The notes under the pieces are model-generated. The model saw nothing but the letters and a program-made list of their open reading frames with translations, did not search any database and was not told the DNA's origin. Positions 12,701 through 24,121 of a DNA stretch of 64,000 nucleotides are shown piece by piece. The position numbers were made by a program, and so were the translations under genes. Source of the stretch: Glandiceps talaboti (Eukaryota > Hemichordata > Enteropneusta > Spengelidae); the NCBI RefSeq assembly GCF_964340395.1, contig NC_135564.1, positions 3,897,861 through 3,961,860 on the forward strand, given 5' to 3'. Position 1 is the stretch's first letter. Every line of letters begins with the position of its first letter.

Positions 12701-15700
12701 TGGCTGCGCCCTTGAAATGGTTGTCACTTTTCGGTGTTGTGGTGATATTTGTACTGATATCATCAATATCTTCTAGATATATGGAACGTGAACACCGAAC
12801 GAAGATCCTTAGGTTACAGTTTGTTGTAATCGTTCAAACACTCATACTTGTGGGTGGAAACTTTATATGGAAGCAGTTAGTGTCTCGACTGTCACATGAA
12901 GATGAATCAACAAGTCGAAATAATGGCCGAGGTTCAGGGGGAAGTCGAATGTCATTGGAAGCCGCGTTTACGTTTCAACTGTGGCGTGCATTCGTTTTAC
13001 TGTTTCTTATTTTAACACAGCTTAGTTATATACTGGGTATGACTATTGTTCAGGATGAACCTCACTGGATTGTTATGATCAGTTTTTGTTGCCTAGGAAC
13101 GTTCATCATTTTAGTAAGCATTTTAATACCTGTTGTTGTCATGGAAACCGGCATAGCTTTTATCCAGAAGCGTATCTGGCGTAACCAGTCAATAAGATTT
13201 AGAGTCAATCCTTATATGAAAGTAATATTAGTGACATCTCTAGTAACTGTGTTGGCCTTAGTAGGCATCAATACAGCACATGAAGGTCCCTGGGCAAAAC
13301 ATGTGGAAATCCCAGTCTATCGATTACCCAAGTCCATGGATGGGTTGAAGATAGCACAGTTATCAGATATTCATCTAGGTCCTACTGTTGGTAGATCACA
13401 CATGAAGAAAGCAGTGGACATAGCAAGTGATTGGCAAGCAGGTGCTTATGTTAGTTTGTATATTGCAATTCATTCATTCATTCATTCATCCATTCATTCA
13501 TTCATTCATTCATTCATTCATTCATTCATTCATTCAATTCATCATTCATTCATTCATTCATTCATTCATTCATCCATCTATCAATCCATTCATCCCCCCA
13601 ACCCATTCACCAACCCACTCACAGTTTTCTTCTGTTCATGTTCCTCATTCTTTGTCCATTTTTAAATTTTTTTTAACTGTTCATTCATTTCTTCATTGAA
13701 CCAAACATCCAATTAGTAAATTATTGAACTTCCAATACTTGCATTATAAGTAAATTTCCCTTGAACATAATGAAAATCATCTCACTTTTATCTTCTCTTT
13801 TTTACTGAGAAACTATCTGTAATCTCTATTTCATTGCTTATGTTTATTTCATTTTTCCTTTATTCAAGATCTCATCGTAATAACAGGAGATTTGGTAGAT
13901 GCAACTGTTGAAAAACTTAGGGGTGCCGTAGAACCCCTTAGTGAACTCAAGGCGAAATATGGAGTGTACTTCATCACTGGTAAGTTCTATGATGAAAGGT
14001 TGAAGATGCAAGCACCTTCATGAAATAGCCATGTTAATATTGTTGAAGGAAAGATTTATTGGTTGAAGAATATAAAGAACTCTCTTTTGAACACTTCAGC
14101 CGGATTTTAACTTCAGCTGGATTTTAATGATTTTAGCCAATAAAAAAGTGATGCTCCATAAGAATAACTTTTAACACTTAATGCTGACATGTAAATCTGA
14201 TTTTACAAATATTACAAACTCAGGTAGCCTAGATTATTAATATTTATCATGTTTTAGTGATGAAGTTTTTGGAAAGATGCTGTAGTTATGATGTGAAAGG
14301 CTGCAAATATTGAACTTTTTTTTACTGATCAGCAAATTAGTTGTTTCAAAAAGACATCAGACTAAAATTGTAGATACATAGTTATGTTTGAAGGGTGTTG
14401 CCATTATAAGTTACATGTACACTATACACTATATGTAACTCAGTTACATACCTGTAATCTATAATGGCAAAACTCTTCAAACATCCACAACTTCACGTGG
14501 TGCATACAGTTCACTAGCCACTAAGTAAATACAGTTAATTCTTTCTGATTCACATAGCAACCTCTCTCCAACTGGATCCCTATTGATTCATTCAAGTTGA
14601 TTGAAAACAGCAGTTGAAATCATTCCGATCAGATAGAAATGGCAGTAATGAGAAGCAAATCAGCAGTGTACAGAGAATGAGAGCTCAAGCCACATCTCCT
14701 AAAGCTAATCAACTATCATGTCTCACAATTGCTTACTTAGAGTTTTTATTTGATGTAGGAAATCATGAATACTATACTGGTAATGTGGATAAGTGGTTTG
14801 TACATCTGAAAACACTTGGTGTGGATAGTCTTCACAATCAAAATGTAAAGATTGTCAATAAAGAGAATCCAAATGATTGGTTTTACCTGGCAGGAACTGA
14901 TGATCTCCATGCAGAGAGAATCAGGTAAGGATAATCTTTAGTTTTCTGTTTCTCACAACCTGATCAACCCTATAACAATTGACTCTGACTAAATTAAAAA
15001 AAAACTGTGTCCTGTAAGGCCAGATCAGAAAAGTAATTATGATATAATAATAATAATGTTGTGTTCTTATACAGCACTTTCCCACGCCATGCTCAAAGCA
15101 CTTTACAATTATTACCCCTGGCTTGGATCAGAACGGCACAACGGCCCTTTAGTCTTCCTCAACTCCCCGGGGAGCATACAATCCATTGCAGCCATTTAAG
15201 CGCATAGGATTAAAGCCTTCACATTGCAGCCTACATCCTACCAGATCCCCAATTATACAGCTGGGTTGACTGAGGCACAATTGTGGTTCAAATCTTGCCC
15301 AAGGACTTTAGCCACTCAGAAACAAACAGCAGGCAGCAACAGGGCTCGAACCTGCAACCTGTAGATTCCAAGCCGGTCACGCTAACCATTCACCCATCAC
15401 GACTCCACAAAGGAAATGATATGTACATTGCTGTGTTGTTGAAAACAATCTGTCCAGTGATGTCATTCTCTGTAATTATTTCACAGTTATACTGGTCATG
15501 GTATGAGACTAGATGAAGCCCTAGCAGATACTGATAAAGACCGTGCCGTTATACTCCTTGCACATCAACCTAAAGCTGCTAAAATTGCACTAAATTCAGA
15601 CCATAACATCAGTGTAGTTTTATCTGGTGAGTATACACATATTTCTAAATAGACTGAAAGACCCATTGTTGTGAACTCTCCTTGTCATTTACAGGTGACA

Positions 15701-16772
15701 ACATGATATGAAGTGCCCACGATGAATCTTTTAGTCTAACTTCTGATAAGAACTAGTAGAATTTGAGAATACATATAGATAAGTTTAATGAACCCCAGAA
15801 ACAGTGAGGATGAATCTGATAATACTTTGATAGATTTTCATTTAGTGGGAATCCAAGTAGAATACTTCAGGAAATCAGATAGATTTTACCTACTTGCTTT
15901 CCTTAACAAAAACTGGATCACGCTTCAAAGAGAAAACAATTGTGATCTGGATAAAGACAGAAATTATATCCAGCTTGTTGTGTAATCTAGGATCTCTCAT
16001 TGGTTCTTCATTTCACTCACGTTCCAGTTCCAAAATTGTTTGGGGTAAATCATTTTGAAATATTGCACCCCCAGTGTACTTGAGTCTTGCTTCAATAATC
16101 ACAAGTTATGAAGTGAATACTAGTTAGCATATTACAGACTAAGGATTGATTCACCTATATCTCCTCTTACAGGTCATACCCATGCTGGTCAGATTCTACC
16201 CCTCATTAACATCTATATCTCCTCTTACAGGTCATACCCATGCTGGTCAGATTCTACGCCTCATTAACATTTATATCTCCTCTTACAGGTCATACCCATG
16301 CTGGTCAGATTCTACCCCTCATTAACATCTATATCTCCTCTTACAGGTCATACCCATGCTGGTCAGATTCTACCCCTCATTAACATTTATATCTCCTCTT
16401 ACAGGTCATACCCATGCTGGTCAGATTCTACCCCTCATTAACATCTATATCTCCTCTTACAGGTCATACCCATGCTGGTCAGATTCTACCCCTCATTAAC
16501 ATCTATATCTCCTCTTACAGGTCATACCCATGCTGGTCAGATTCTACCCCTCATTAACATCTATATCTCCTCTTACAGGTCATACCCATGCTGGTCAGAT
16601 TCTACCCCTCATACTTGGAGCCTATCTTATCAATCCATACTATGCTGGATTATATCAACACAGTGTCCATAGTTATGTGTATGTGTCATCAGGAACATAT
16701 TACTGGGGATTTCCAATGAGACTGGCAACTACTCCAGAAATTACATATATTACACTCAGGGTACAATACTGA
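12700..16772 (+). CDS. TMPPE: TMPPE, transmembrane metallophosphoesterase (5 exons)
   Basis: Exons 12700-13441, 13869-13979, 14759-14924, 15487-15626 and 16579-16772 join in frame with GT/AG junctions to 450 codons (human TMPPE is about 453). The start at 12700 (MAAPLKW) has a better context than the in-frame ATG at 12652. Exon 1 encodes several membrane segments and then the first metal motif, LSDIHLGPTVGR. Exon 2 gives ITGDLVDA, exon 3 GNHEYYTG, exon 4 LLAHQPKA, and exon 5 begins with GHTHAGQ. Together these are the full calcineurin-like motif series (DxH, GDxxD, GNHE, H, GHxH) for a two-metal phosphohydrolase. The last intron ends in a 58-bp array of duplicated splice acceptors. Introns hold a CATT microsatellite, a foldback element and a SINE. 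Confidence 0.9.
13469..13590. repeat. (CATT)n microsatellite in TMPPE intron 1
   Basis: Run of ATTC/CATT units starting about 30 bp after the exon-1 donor. Reading through it creates a false extension of exon 1 rich in His, Ser, Phe and Ile. Confidence 0.9.
14385..14483. mobile_element. 99-bp foldback element in TMPPE intron 2
   Basis: Arms 14385-14414 and 14454-14483 are 30-bp inverted repeats (TGTTTGAAGGGTGTTGCCAT and its near complement) with few differences. No coding capacity; best explained as a tiny MITE. Confidence 0.6.
15042..15406 (-). mobile_element. Full-length tRNA-derived SINE, Deu-like core
   Basis: On the minus strand it starts with a tRNA-like head (GGTTAGCGTGACCGG, then the B-box GGTTCGAGCC). 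A core follows with TTGGGCAAGATTTGAACCAC and CTGGTAGGATGTAGGC, which recalls the Deu domain of deuterostome SINEs. It ends in an L2-like tail (TAAAGTGCTTTGAGCA, then GTGCTGTATAAG) and (ATT)n. It lies in TMPPE intron 3, antisense to the gene. Subfamily not determined. Confidence 0.7.
16155..16616 (+). repeat. 58-bp x8 array of splice acceptor plus exon-5 start
   Basis: Eight near-identical units with a strict 58-bp period; the GTCATACCCATGC exon starts fall at 16173, 16231, 16289, 16347, 16405, 16463, 16521 and 16579. Each unit carries the polypyrimidine tract, the AG and about 36 bp of coding sequence for GHTHAGQILPL. Only the last unit runs into the full exon. Because 58 is not a multiple of three, and one frame of the unit has a stop, splicing to any earlier acceptor keeps the GHTH motif but truncates the protein. 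Confidence 0.95.
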
Positions 16773-16829
16773 TCAATGCAAAGAGCATGTATATGTTGTT
16801 ATCAATGCAATATGGTGATAATCTTTATG

Positions 16830-16926
16830 GCCAGGATATGGGTTTTGCAGACCAAGGTTGTATGACGGAAGGGCCGGACTAGTAAGATGTTACTACCTAC
16901 TGTAGGTCTGCAAACCAATATCTGGC
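16830..16926. mobile_element. 97-bp foldback (MITE-like) 3' of TMPPE
   Basis: The ends are imperfect inverted repeats of about 23 bp (GCCAGGATATGGGTTTTGC and the complement of GCAAACCAATATCTGGC). It starts 57 bp after the TMPPE stop codon, so it is probably within the 3' UTR. Confidence 0.55.
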
Positions 16927-18430
16927 ACAGGGGTCTATAAAGGTTTTCACATACCCTATGTAGTGGCGGGAAATATAATTCAACACACATAGCTACAGAA
17001 ATTGATAGTGAAACATTATTTTATGCTTAAAAACGTAAAGATATTAGGAAAAATCAAAACTGAATCACTGAGCAAATGGATCTTGATCTAGCAAAGTGTG
17101 CCAGGGTGTGATATGGAAAATCATTGCATGGGTTTGATGCATGTGCTCTCCATTGAATTACATATTAAGAAAGAGATACCTGGTGTATACATGATAATTG
17201 TATATTTTAGAGAGTAATATTTGAAAATCAAAAATGTAATATAAAGATTTGAAATATACTGCCAATTTTGGTATGTTGTGTTCTATTGTAAAGCAATATA
17301 GTTCAATTTGTGCACAACTTTAATAATGCACATATATAGTATCCAATCTCATACACATACATTTTGATGATTATTATTCAAGCAGTGCAATAAAAATTAG
17401 ATACTCCCCAATAGTTTTCTTTGTTCAACCAAGGAAAATATGATTAAACTAAGAGGCCTTGTCATTTTGAGTCGAAGATGAGACATACTTTTTTTGTTTG
17501 GCCAAGGAAAATGAGTAACCTAAGGGGCCTTGTTATTTTGAGTCAAAGATGAGAGACATACTTGCTAAAGTATGTGATATCTTCTCTACTGTCTGGTGTA
17601 ATGTTACAAAAACCCATGTTCTAGCATTAGAACTATCTTATCAATGGATTCATAAGGATTACATTAGGTTTTCGGATTCTTTACACAGTTTGCAAGCTTT
17701 ACTGACAGTCTCCCTAATGACTTTACCTGAAATCATAGTTTTGAAAACTTATTTTAATAAATGCACTATATGAGACTGTGCAAGTATGAGAGTACATGTA
17801 GACACTCAGTGGTTGCCATGACATCAACTTTGGTGACTCGACCACAGACAATGGTGTTTTGAGATGTAAGTGGCAGAATTACATGACATAAGGAAACTTT
17901 ATATTTACAACTGCCAAATACTAGAATGTTTTACATGAAAAGAAAATATATTCAAATATTTGAGAAAAATTTCACCAGGTATTGTATGATTTTACAGGAA
18001 GTTTTGATATTTTGTTATTTTAATATGTAAAATATGATTAATAAAATGATTTATAATATTATTATGAAATTTATGTTGTTGCAGTTTATACTTCAAATTA
18101 CATATTTTTTAAGTTTGATCTTTTGCCCAGACACATTTGAAAAAATCATCAAAAGTCTACAGTAACAGATCATGATAGTTTTTGTTACTTTTGTAAATTT
18201 CAAGGAATATATTGCAAATGAGGAAAAATGGTGGCCATGTATGAATAACTATGTTCTACTGGGCCTGTCACATCCGTGTTTGGAAGATTGTGCTATGATC
18301 ACTGCCTGGAGAACCACATTAAAAATGTGTAAAAAAAAATAAAGGTAAAAAGTTAAGAGTTTAAGTGTTGGTGTATAGGGCAAAAGCGGTTCCCATCACC
18401 AAGTAAGAAGAACACCAACAATAAATTATG
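16927..18430. other. Downstream of TMPPE: probable 3' UTR, then intergenic
   Basis: No coding feature. Candidate AATAAA signals occur near 17391, 18040 and 18340. A two-copy tandem repeat of about 84 bp (AACCAAGGAAAATATGA... and GGCCAAGGAAAATGAG...) lies at about 17418-17575. Confidence 0.4.
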
Positions 18431-18439
18431 CAGTAGTCT

Positions 18440-18794
18440 ATCGCTTCATTGGGATTGAGAGCTGCATGCAGCGTTTGTGGTGAATTGCAAAGCACATTCC
18501 TCTTGATATGGTTTTAATTTGGTGGATAATAATTGTTCTTTTTGGTGAACTTGTTATTCTTGAAATAGTAGTAACATCCAAGATGAGCTGATGGAGAAGA
18601 GTAGTTTTATTTTGATATAGTTCATCCCAGTATTGTATGTCAAAATTATTTACAATTATTAGTTCCAATTTCTTCAGTAGTGGAGCACATATAGTTTCTG
18701 TTGCTGGGCACATAACTAAGAAGTGTATTCTTGATTCTGGTTGTTCTTGGCACATGGGGCATGTAGTGTTGACACTGTGTTGGTTGAATTTGAA
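18440..18794 (-). mobile_element. Non-LTR retrotransposon fragment, ORF2 C-terminus
   Basis: The minus-strand frame contains [20 protein letters not shown], then HFLVMCP. This CxxC...HxxxxC zinc-knuckle-like pattern is typical of the C-terminal end of Jockey/CR1-type reverse transcriptase proteins. About 115 residues remain, with no reverse transcriptase core. Its 5' side stops abruptly where sequence matching TMPPE exon 1 begins. Confidence 0.7.
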
Positions 18795-18832
18795 GAAAGC
18801 AGTGGATATAGCAAATGATTGGAAACCAGTTA
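18795..18832 (+). pseudogene. Fragment of TMPPE exon 1 (3' end)
   Basis: About 38 bp match the last bases of TMPPE exon 1 (the KKAVDIA.DW segment) with few differences. As in the real gene, the match is followed by simple repeats with an ATTC-type run. It appears to be the left remnant of a second TMPPE copy, fused to a retrotransposon fragment; the right remnant is at 42.7 kb. Confidence 0.55.
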
Positions 18833-18854
18833 CATATAAATTCCATCCTTCCTC

Positions 18855-19026
18855 CATTCATTCATTCGTTTGTTTGTTTGTTTGTTTGTTTGTTTGTTTG
18901 TTTGTTTGTTCGTTTGTGTTCATTTGTCTAATTGCTCCATATGTCTACTGTCTATCTATCTATATCTGTCTATCTACCTGTCCATCCATCCATCCATCCC
19001 TGTCTGTCTTCCTATCTATCTATCTT

Positions 19027-19090
<64 letters not shown>

Positions 19091-19119
19091 CCTGTCCATC
19101 CATCCATCCCTGTGTCTTC

Positions 19120-19157
<38 letters not shown>

Positions 19158-19275
19158 CTATCTATATTGTAAACATGCATTTCCATATTTATCTGTTCTT
19201 TCCTCCATCTAATCTTGGATTCATTCCTTTATTCATCCATCCATCCATCCATCCATCCATTCATTCATTCATGAC
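18855..19275. repeat. Compound (TTTG)n, (TATC)n, (CATC)n microsatellites
   Basis: TTTG repeats at about 18866-18912, TATC repeats at about 18952-19160 interrupted by TGTCCATCCATCCATC, and CATC/ATTC repeats at about 19225-19272. Several long overlapping open frames of Tyr/Leu/Ser/Ile are artefacts. Confidence 0.95.
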
Positions 19276-19411
19276 CCTCTCATTGCTTCATCCATTAACC
19301 TATCAATTTAAATTAGCTATATATTCTATGATTCATGTATTAACCCATGAATTCTACCATTTGTATGCACCATTGAATGATTGATACATCCATCCAAATC
19401 CATTCACCCAT

Positions 19412-19660
19412 CCATGTATGTATGTATGTATGTATGTATGTATGTATGTATGTATGTATGTACGTACGTACGTATGTGTGTGTATGTATGTATGTATGTA
19501 TGTATGTATGTATGTATGTATGTATGTGTGTGTGTATGTATGTACATGTGTATGTATGTATGTACGTACGTACGTACGTATGTATGTGTATATGTATGTG
19601 TGTGTGTGTGTATGTATGTATGGATGGATGGATGGATGGATGGATGGATGGATGGATGTA
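19412..19660. repeat. (GTAT)n/(GTAC)n and (GGAT)n microsatellite
   Basis: About 200 bp of GTAT with blocks of GTAC and GTGT, then about 40 bp of GGAT. All long frames across it on both strands are repeat artefacts. Confidence 0.95.
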
Positions 19661-20439
19661 TGTGAAGAAAAGTGAAATAATATTAATTGCACATTTGACA
19701 TGGTTTTATTTCATGTTTATTTGCTGAATACATCAGAGAATTCTTGTAGCTATATCCTTAGGTAATATTATTAATACACAGTGGTAGTAAAAAAGTACTT
19801 ATGCTTGATGGTAATTCACATCAGAATTGTAGCACACATAAAACGTGTACAAATTTGTCTTATTGATGTGTATCATGAATATCAAAAATTACCATTAACC
19901 CCCTTTACAACATCACCTTGACCTAATGTTTGTGTGTACATGTGCACTGTAACTGTTTAGCACAACTTTATAGGGGGACAAAGGCGAGGCTTATTTTATG
20001 GTATGGACATTTCTTCATTGCATTACCTTTCTGACATAGAGTTATAATAAATTAATATGATGAATCAAGAAGGGAACGTGGTTAAACTGACATCAACTTA
20101 AAAATACAACATAAAACTGTTCTTCCAATCCGTAACGCTGTACATCTGAGAAGATAGAAATATAACTGAGGCCACAGCGACAACACATTGCCTAGCAAGG
20201 CCCATATGTCACTTCTGCCTAAGATCGATGCATCATAACGCCATACTGATTATCGTAAGTGAATAAAACCAATACATTTGGTCTCATTTAACACCCAAGT
20301 TTTCATTATTATTAAAACCTAGTGAATTCACGAGTTATCGTTTCCTGACTTTCATCTACAGTGTACGGCGAAAGTGCTGCAGAGCAGAGTGTTGTGAATG
20401 TATGCTGTATGCACTCTCATAAGTGCATTGCATATTTGA
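19661..20439. other. Spacer 3' of the GLYAT-like array
   Basis: No gene seen. It lies downstream of GLYAT-like copy 1 and unlike the other inter-gene spacers it is not a copy of the repeated block. Confidence 0.4.
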
Positions 20440-21333
20440 CTACAGCTTTGCCATCTGTGGAGTTTTCTTAAAATACATGAAATGAATCAGATCAAGGGTT
20501 GTCAAGCCAGGATAGTTCTTGATCTCATGTAGCACGATTTTGTTGTCATCAGTGGTTTCCATAGGCACCGTTTTGTAGCCATACTCAGAGAGGCGATGGA
20601 CCATTTCTTTGCCAAGAATCTTAGCAAACTTTCTATTTCTATACTCTGGCTGAGTATACCCAAAGCCAGGACTGCCATTTTCATGTAACATTGACCATGA
20701 CACTGGTTCATCTTGGTTTGGTGCGTATATGGCAAATGATGGAAATTCTTCAATCATTTTCCTCACAAGTGGAACAGCAGTTGGTGAACAATAGTTGGTC
20801 TTCGATGCAACAAGACTTGCATGCTCAGGTCTAAGTGGTGCGATTGTATAACCCTTTGGAAGAGTGTATGCTTGCTGCCTAAAACTTGCTAAAGTATCTT
20901 TGTCCAAAGTTCTCATATACAACCGGTAGGTGAAATTTCGTTCAATCACAAATCCATGGTTGCTCATGTACTGGGTAATGGTTTTCAGGTATTTATCAGT
21001 CACACCCATGAGGCATACAGTGTCTGGGGGAGAGAAACCATCCAGGCTACGCTCAGTAAGTCTGACTTTGTTTAACATGGATATCAGTTTCTCCTCATCG
21101 TCACTGTACAGGTACCAACCACCGATGTTACTATTTTTAGACCCCACGATAGGACCATGACAGAGTAAACTTGTGAAGTCCTGCATACTACCATCAACAA
21201 ATACCTGTGTTTTGTCCCATTTCTTGTCTTTGATATGTCTCACAAGGTGGTAGTTAAAGGTTGACTCTGGTAGCCTATCTTCAAGTTGGTGTAACAGAGT
21301 TTCCAAGGCTTTTTGATCTTGAGAAATTTCCAT
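20440..21333 (-). CDS. GLYAT-like acyltransferase, copy 1
   Basis: A 297-residue intronless frame from the ATG of MEISQDQKAL. The open frame extends further upstream, but only from a TTG and across a probable splice acceptor. The N-terminal half (about 1-150) resembles the Gly_acyl_tr_N region of glycine N-acyltransferases. Residues about 160-290 form a GNAT fold with EPVSW and YTQPEYRNRKFAKI, the position of the acyl-CoA-binding loop. The family conjugates acyl-CoA to glycine or other amines; this enzyme's substrate is unknown. The usual loop pattern Q/RxxGxG/A is altered: R-N-R-K-F-A has Lys for the first Gly. It is the most divergent copy, with a different C-terminus (HFMYFKKTPQMAKL). A perfect DR1 site lies 118 bp upstream. 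Confidence 0.85.
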   Translation of the reverse strand: MEISQDQKALETLLHQLEDRLPESTFNYHLVRHIKDKKWDKTQVFVDGSMQDFTSLLCHGPIVGSKNSNIGGWYLYSDDEEKLISMLNKVRLTERSLDGFSPPDTVCLMGVTDKYLKTITQYMSNHGFVIERNFTYRLYMRTLDKDTLASFRQQAYTLPKGYTIAPLRPEHASLVASKTNYCSPTAVPLVRKMIEEFPSFAIYAPNQDEPVSWSMLHENGSPGFGYTQPEYRNRKFAKILGKEMVHRLSEYGYKTVPMETTDDNKIVLHEIKNYPGLTTLDLIHFMYFKKTPQMAKL

Positions 21334-21450
21334 ACTTGATGACGGAATACTAAAACACAATAATGGTTGTCAAGAATAGCTTTAGAATAGCTTGACTTTT
21401 GGACTATGAACTAATATATGGCAGTAAATTATAGGTACGTCAGACAGATC

Positions 21451-21463
21451 TGACCTGTGACCT
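21451..21463 (-). promoter_or_regulatory. Perfect DR1 nuclear-receptor site, copy 1
   Basis: TGACCTGTGACCT on the plus strand is AGGTCA-C-AGGTCA on the gene strand, the DR1 consensus bound by HNF4, RXR/PPAR and COUP-TF. It lies 118 bp upstream of the start codon. Confidence 0.55.
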
Positions 21464-21827
21464 GAGTTGTTTAGAAGGTAAGCAATATACATGTATGTCT
21501 CACTTCAGTAATAAGAAAGATGAAACGATTGTAAAGTTTGACCACTAGGAGCGCTGTTCAGAAGCTCTCATTTGACTAGAAATATGAGAGCCCGAATTTA
21601 ATACCCAGACTCCTATATCAATAATCATGTTCACTGCTCTCCATGCAGGTTGTTGTAATATATACACTTTTAAAACAGTTAATGCTGCTATTGGGGAGCA
21701 CACCTAGCTGTTCATCTTGCCAACAGTAAATAAATTAGACGTGTATACAACTATAAACCAAAGACAGGAAGCCCAGATACCTGTTGTTGTAACTCGAGAC
21801 TCTCCAGTCTACATCATTTTAACTCAT

Positions 21828-22900
21828 TGTTTTATTTTATTTATTTTATTTTATTTATTTTTTGCATCCTTTTATATCAGGGGCTCACTAAAAACATTAG
21901 GAGCAGCATTTACATAGAAGTCAAATACATACAAAATATCATGTTAAAATAGCAACTAATAACTTCAAAGAAATAATAAGAGAGAAAGAAAGAAAAAATT
22001 TACAATGCTCCATCAGGTTAGACATGTTTTCCTATGTTCCATTGCACTAATTAGAAATCGCTGGATAAATTTGTCAATTTTTTGACTTATTAATTTGATA
22101 TAATTGTCTCCTATAAAGAGGCTTAACAGTTCTTTACCTTGTATAAAATCTTGATATAGGTTTATCTCTGTATTGTTAAGTAAAAGATCTTTTGTATTCT
22201 TCATTAAGATGTGACGATAGGTAGAAAGGCTTTCACACGAAAAGAGAAAGTGTTCAAGTGTTTCATCTTCTTGCCCACAGCAGGGACAGGAGCAATTAAA
22301 GTCACAGTTTTCCCACTTTCTCTTTTCATATGAAAGTCCAAATGTATAGGATCTTGCTTTAAATTTTAATTGTGGCTCCTTGAAGTCATTTACTGATTTA
22401 AGATACGGTTCCATTTCTAAAGATGTTTTGAACCTACGGTAGTGAATGAGACTAGACTTTTTTTCCATAACTTCTTTCCATTTAGATTCATCATACTTTC
22501 ATCATAAGAAAATTATTTGCTTGATTTTATTGTCTGAGAGATTTTTTATTTCTTCTCTATGTGTTTTGAGATTTGTTAAGACGTTATTTATAGATTTAGG
22601 CCAATCCCAGCGCAGGTTTATCATGTTCATTTCAGAGTCTTGACTAATTGCAGTGAGTTTGTTGAATACAATCTTGGTCCAGCGTGTTTCTGGACCAAGA
22701 TTGTATTCAACAAACTCACTGCAATTAGTCCGATATATACAATATGGATACCACTCAACTCTATCCTTGCTCCCACAAAAACTCATTCTAATGTATACCA
22801 GACTAAGTGCAGTCAGTGGTCTAGGCAATTTCAAAGAAGTGGACAATGAAACAGAATTATTACTGTTTTTAACTGATCAAAGACACATGCTTATATGGCA
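21828..22900 (-). mobile_element. Decayed non-LTR retrotransposon, ORF2 C-terminus
   Basis: The minus-strand frames 22502-22846 and 22013-22468 together resemble the end of a LINE ORF2. The second contains CSCPCCGQEDETLEHFLFSC, the zinc-knuckle-like motif of Jockey/CR1-type elements. The 3' end has an AAATA-rich tail at about 21828-21865. The two frames are broken from each other, and an inverted duplication interrupts the first. The element lies in the copy 1-2 spacer, at a point where the other spacers have none. Confidence 0.65.
22642..22730. repeat. Perfect 40-bp inverted repeat, 9-nt spacer
   Basis: Arm 22642-22681 is the exact reverse complement of 22691-22730, separated by GCGTGTTTC. 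It lies inside the decayed LINE coding region and duplicates part of it in inverse orientation (FVEYNLGP on one side). Confidence 0.95.
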
Positions 22901-23039
22901 TTGACAACTATAATAAAATCAGCACTTATTAAAAGGAAAGACATTCTACAGAGTAAAAGATAATATACATTACATTTATCTAACTAAAGTTTACACTTTC
23001 GTATAAACCTCATTTTGTTATTTTGTTAACTCTTATTAC

Positions 23040-23152
23040 TCTAGTTTATATATTTACTAGTTTATTTTAGCACCAAATACTTATTGCAGAAAATGCAATG
23101 AAGAAATGTAGTTTTCTAAACAGATGCAATAAATGTTCTATTCTATTCTAAG
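23040..23152 (+). mobile_element. Retroelement 3' tail with (TTCTA)n
   Basis: The sequence ends GCAATAAATGTTCTATTCTATTCTA, a polyadenylation-like signal followed by a pentanucleotide tail as in some LINE or SINE 3' ends. A similar tail in the other orientation occurs near 54565. Left boundary unknown. Confidence 0.4.
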
Positions 23153-24121
23153 GGACATGATTGCATCATGGGTTTAAATCTGAATTCCAATTGGATATAG
23201 CTATTGGTCAAAGTCTGAATAGATTTCTGTACCAATCAAGGTCTTGTGTCTTGGCAATTGTAGCAGGTGACCAATTATAGTTTCTGCTGAAAAGACTAAA
23301 TTATCAAAAATAAGTCAAAATACCTATAGTCTAGCTGACCAAAGACAAAAGTAAACATTTTAAAAATACTTAACATAATGTTTGTATTTAATTAGAGTTA
23401 TTATATGTTTGATGTCATGTTCAGATCAAATCTTTACAAATTTAATTCTCCAATCAAGAATTAAGGTACATGACAATTTATGCCAAGAATTTTGTAAGTT
23501 ATAGGTACAGTCAATTACTTTAACTATAGAAGAAAGAGTACTAATAAAAACAAAATGAGAATACCAATTCTTCAAAACAGTTTTAGGTTTTGAGAAGTAT
23601 CTTGTACAGCGTAATAGTATATTGTATATTTGACCTCAGATGATAAACTCCCTCTTGGGAAAATTTCTTATAGATTTAAACCTGTTGCAGTTGGCCATAG
23701 GATTATATTACATAATTTCTGTATGTTATTTTTGAATGCTTTACCATACTTACTAAGGCATGTTGTGTATGCAATAATGAAAACATTGAGTACTATTGTT
23801 GGGTACCTGGCTGTCCCAGTTTTAAACTAAGGGTTAAATAACAAGTTTCCTTCTTGATCTTTTGAAGAGTAGAAAGTTTTGAAAAATGAACAAATCTAAT
23901 AACTTTTAGATATGACTGTTTCCAAACGGACTGATTGCATTAAAGGGGTACAAGCTGACTGATTGCATTAAAGGGACACAGGCTATACTAGCTGTTCTTG
24001 GTTGTACTATGTGCTACATATTTATACGATATTTATAGTTGTTATTAAGAAGTTATATTTGCATAGAAACACTATCCTCAGTATGTTTATAGAGTGCCAA
24101 AATTGAAATAACCCATCTTCA

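Noticed and set aside
13442-13665. Extension of TMPPE exon 1 into a His/Ser/Phe/Ile-rich tail
   Set aside because: This is intron 1 read through a CATT microsatellite; the frame joins exon 2 correctly from the donor at 13442.
16155-16616. CRISPR-like array in TMPPE
   Set aside because: The 58-bp units are contiguous with no unique spacers, and each contains an intron-exon border in a eukaryotic gene.
18870-19727. Long open frames on both strands (Tyr/Leu/Ser and Cys/Val/Tyr rich)
   Set aside because: They are translations of tetranucleotide microsatellites in which no frame contains a stop.
21541-21563. CTCF-like site (GACCACTAGGAGCGCTG), repeated in the array spacers
   Set aside because: It is one base short of the CCASYAGRGGGCGC spacing and has mismatches in the core; I would not call it without binding data.
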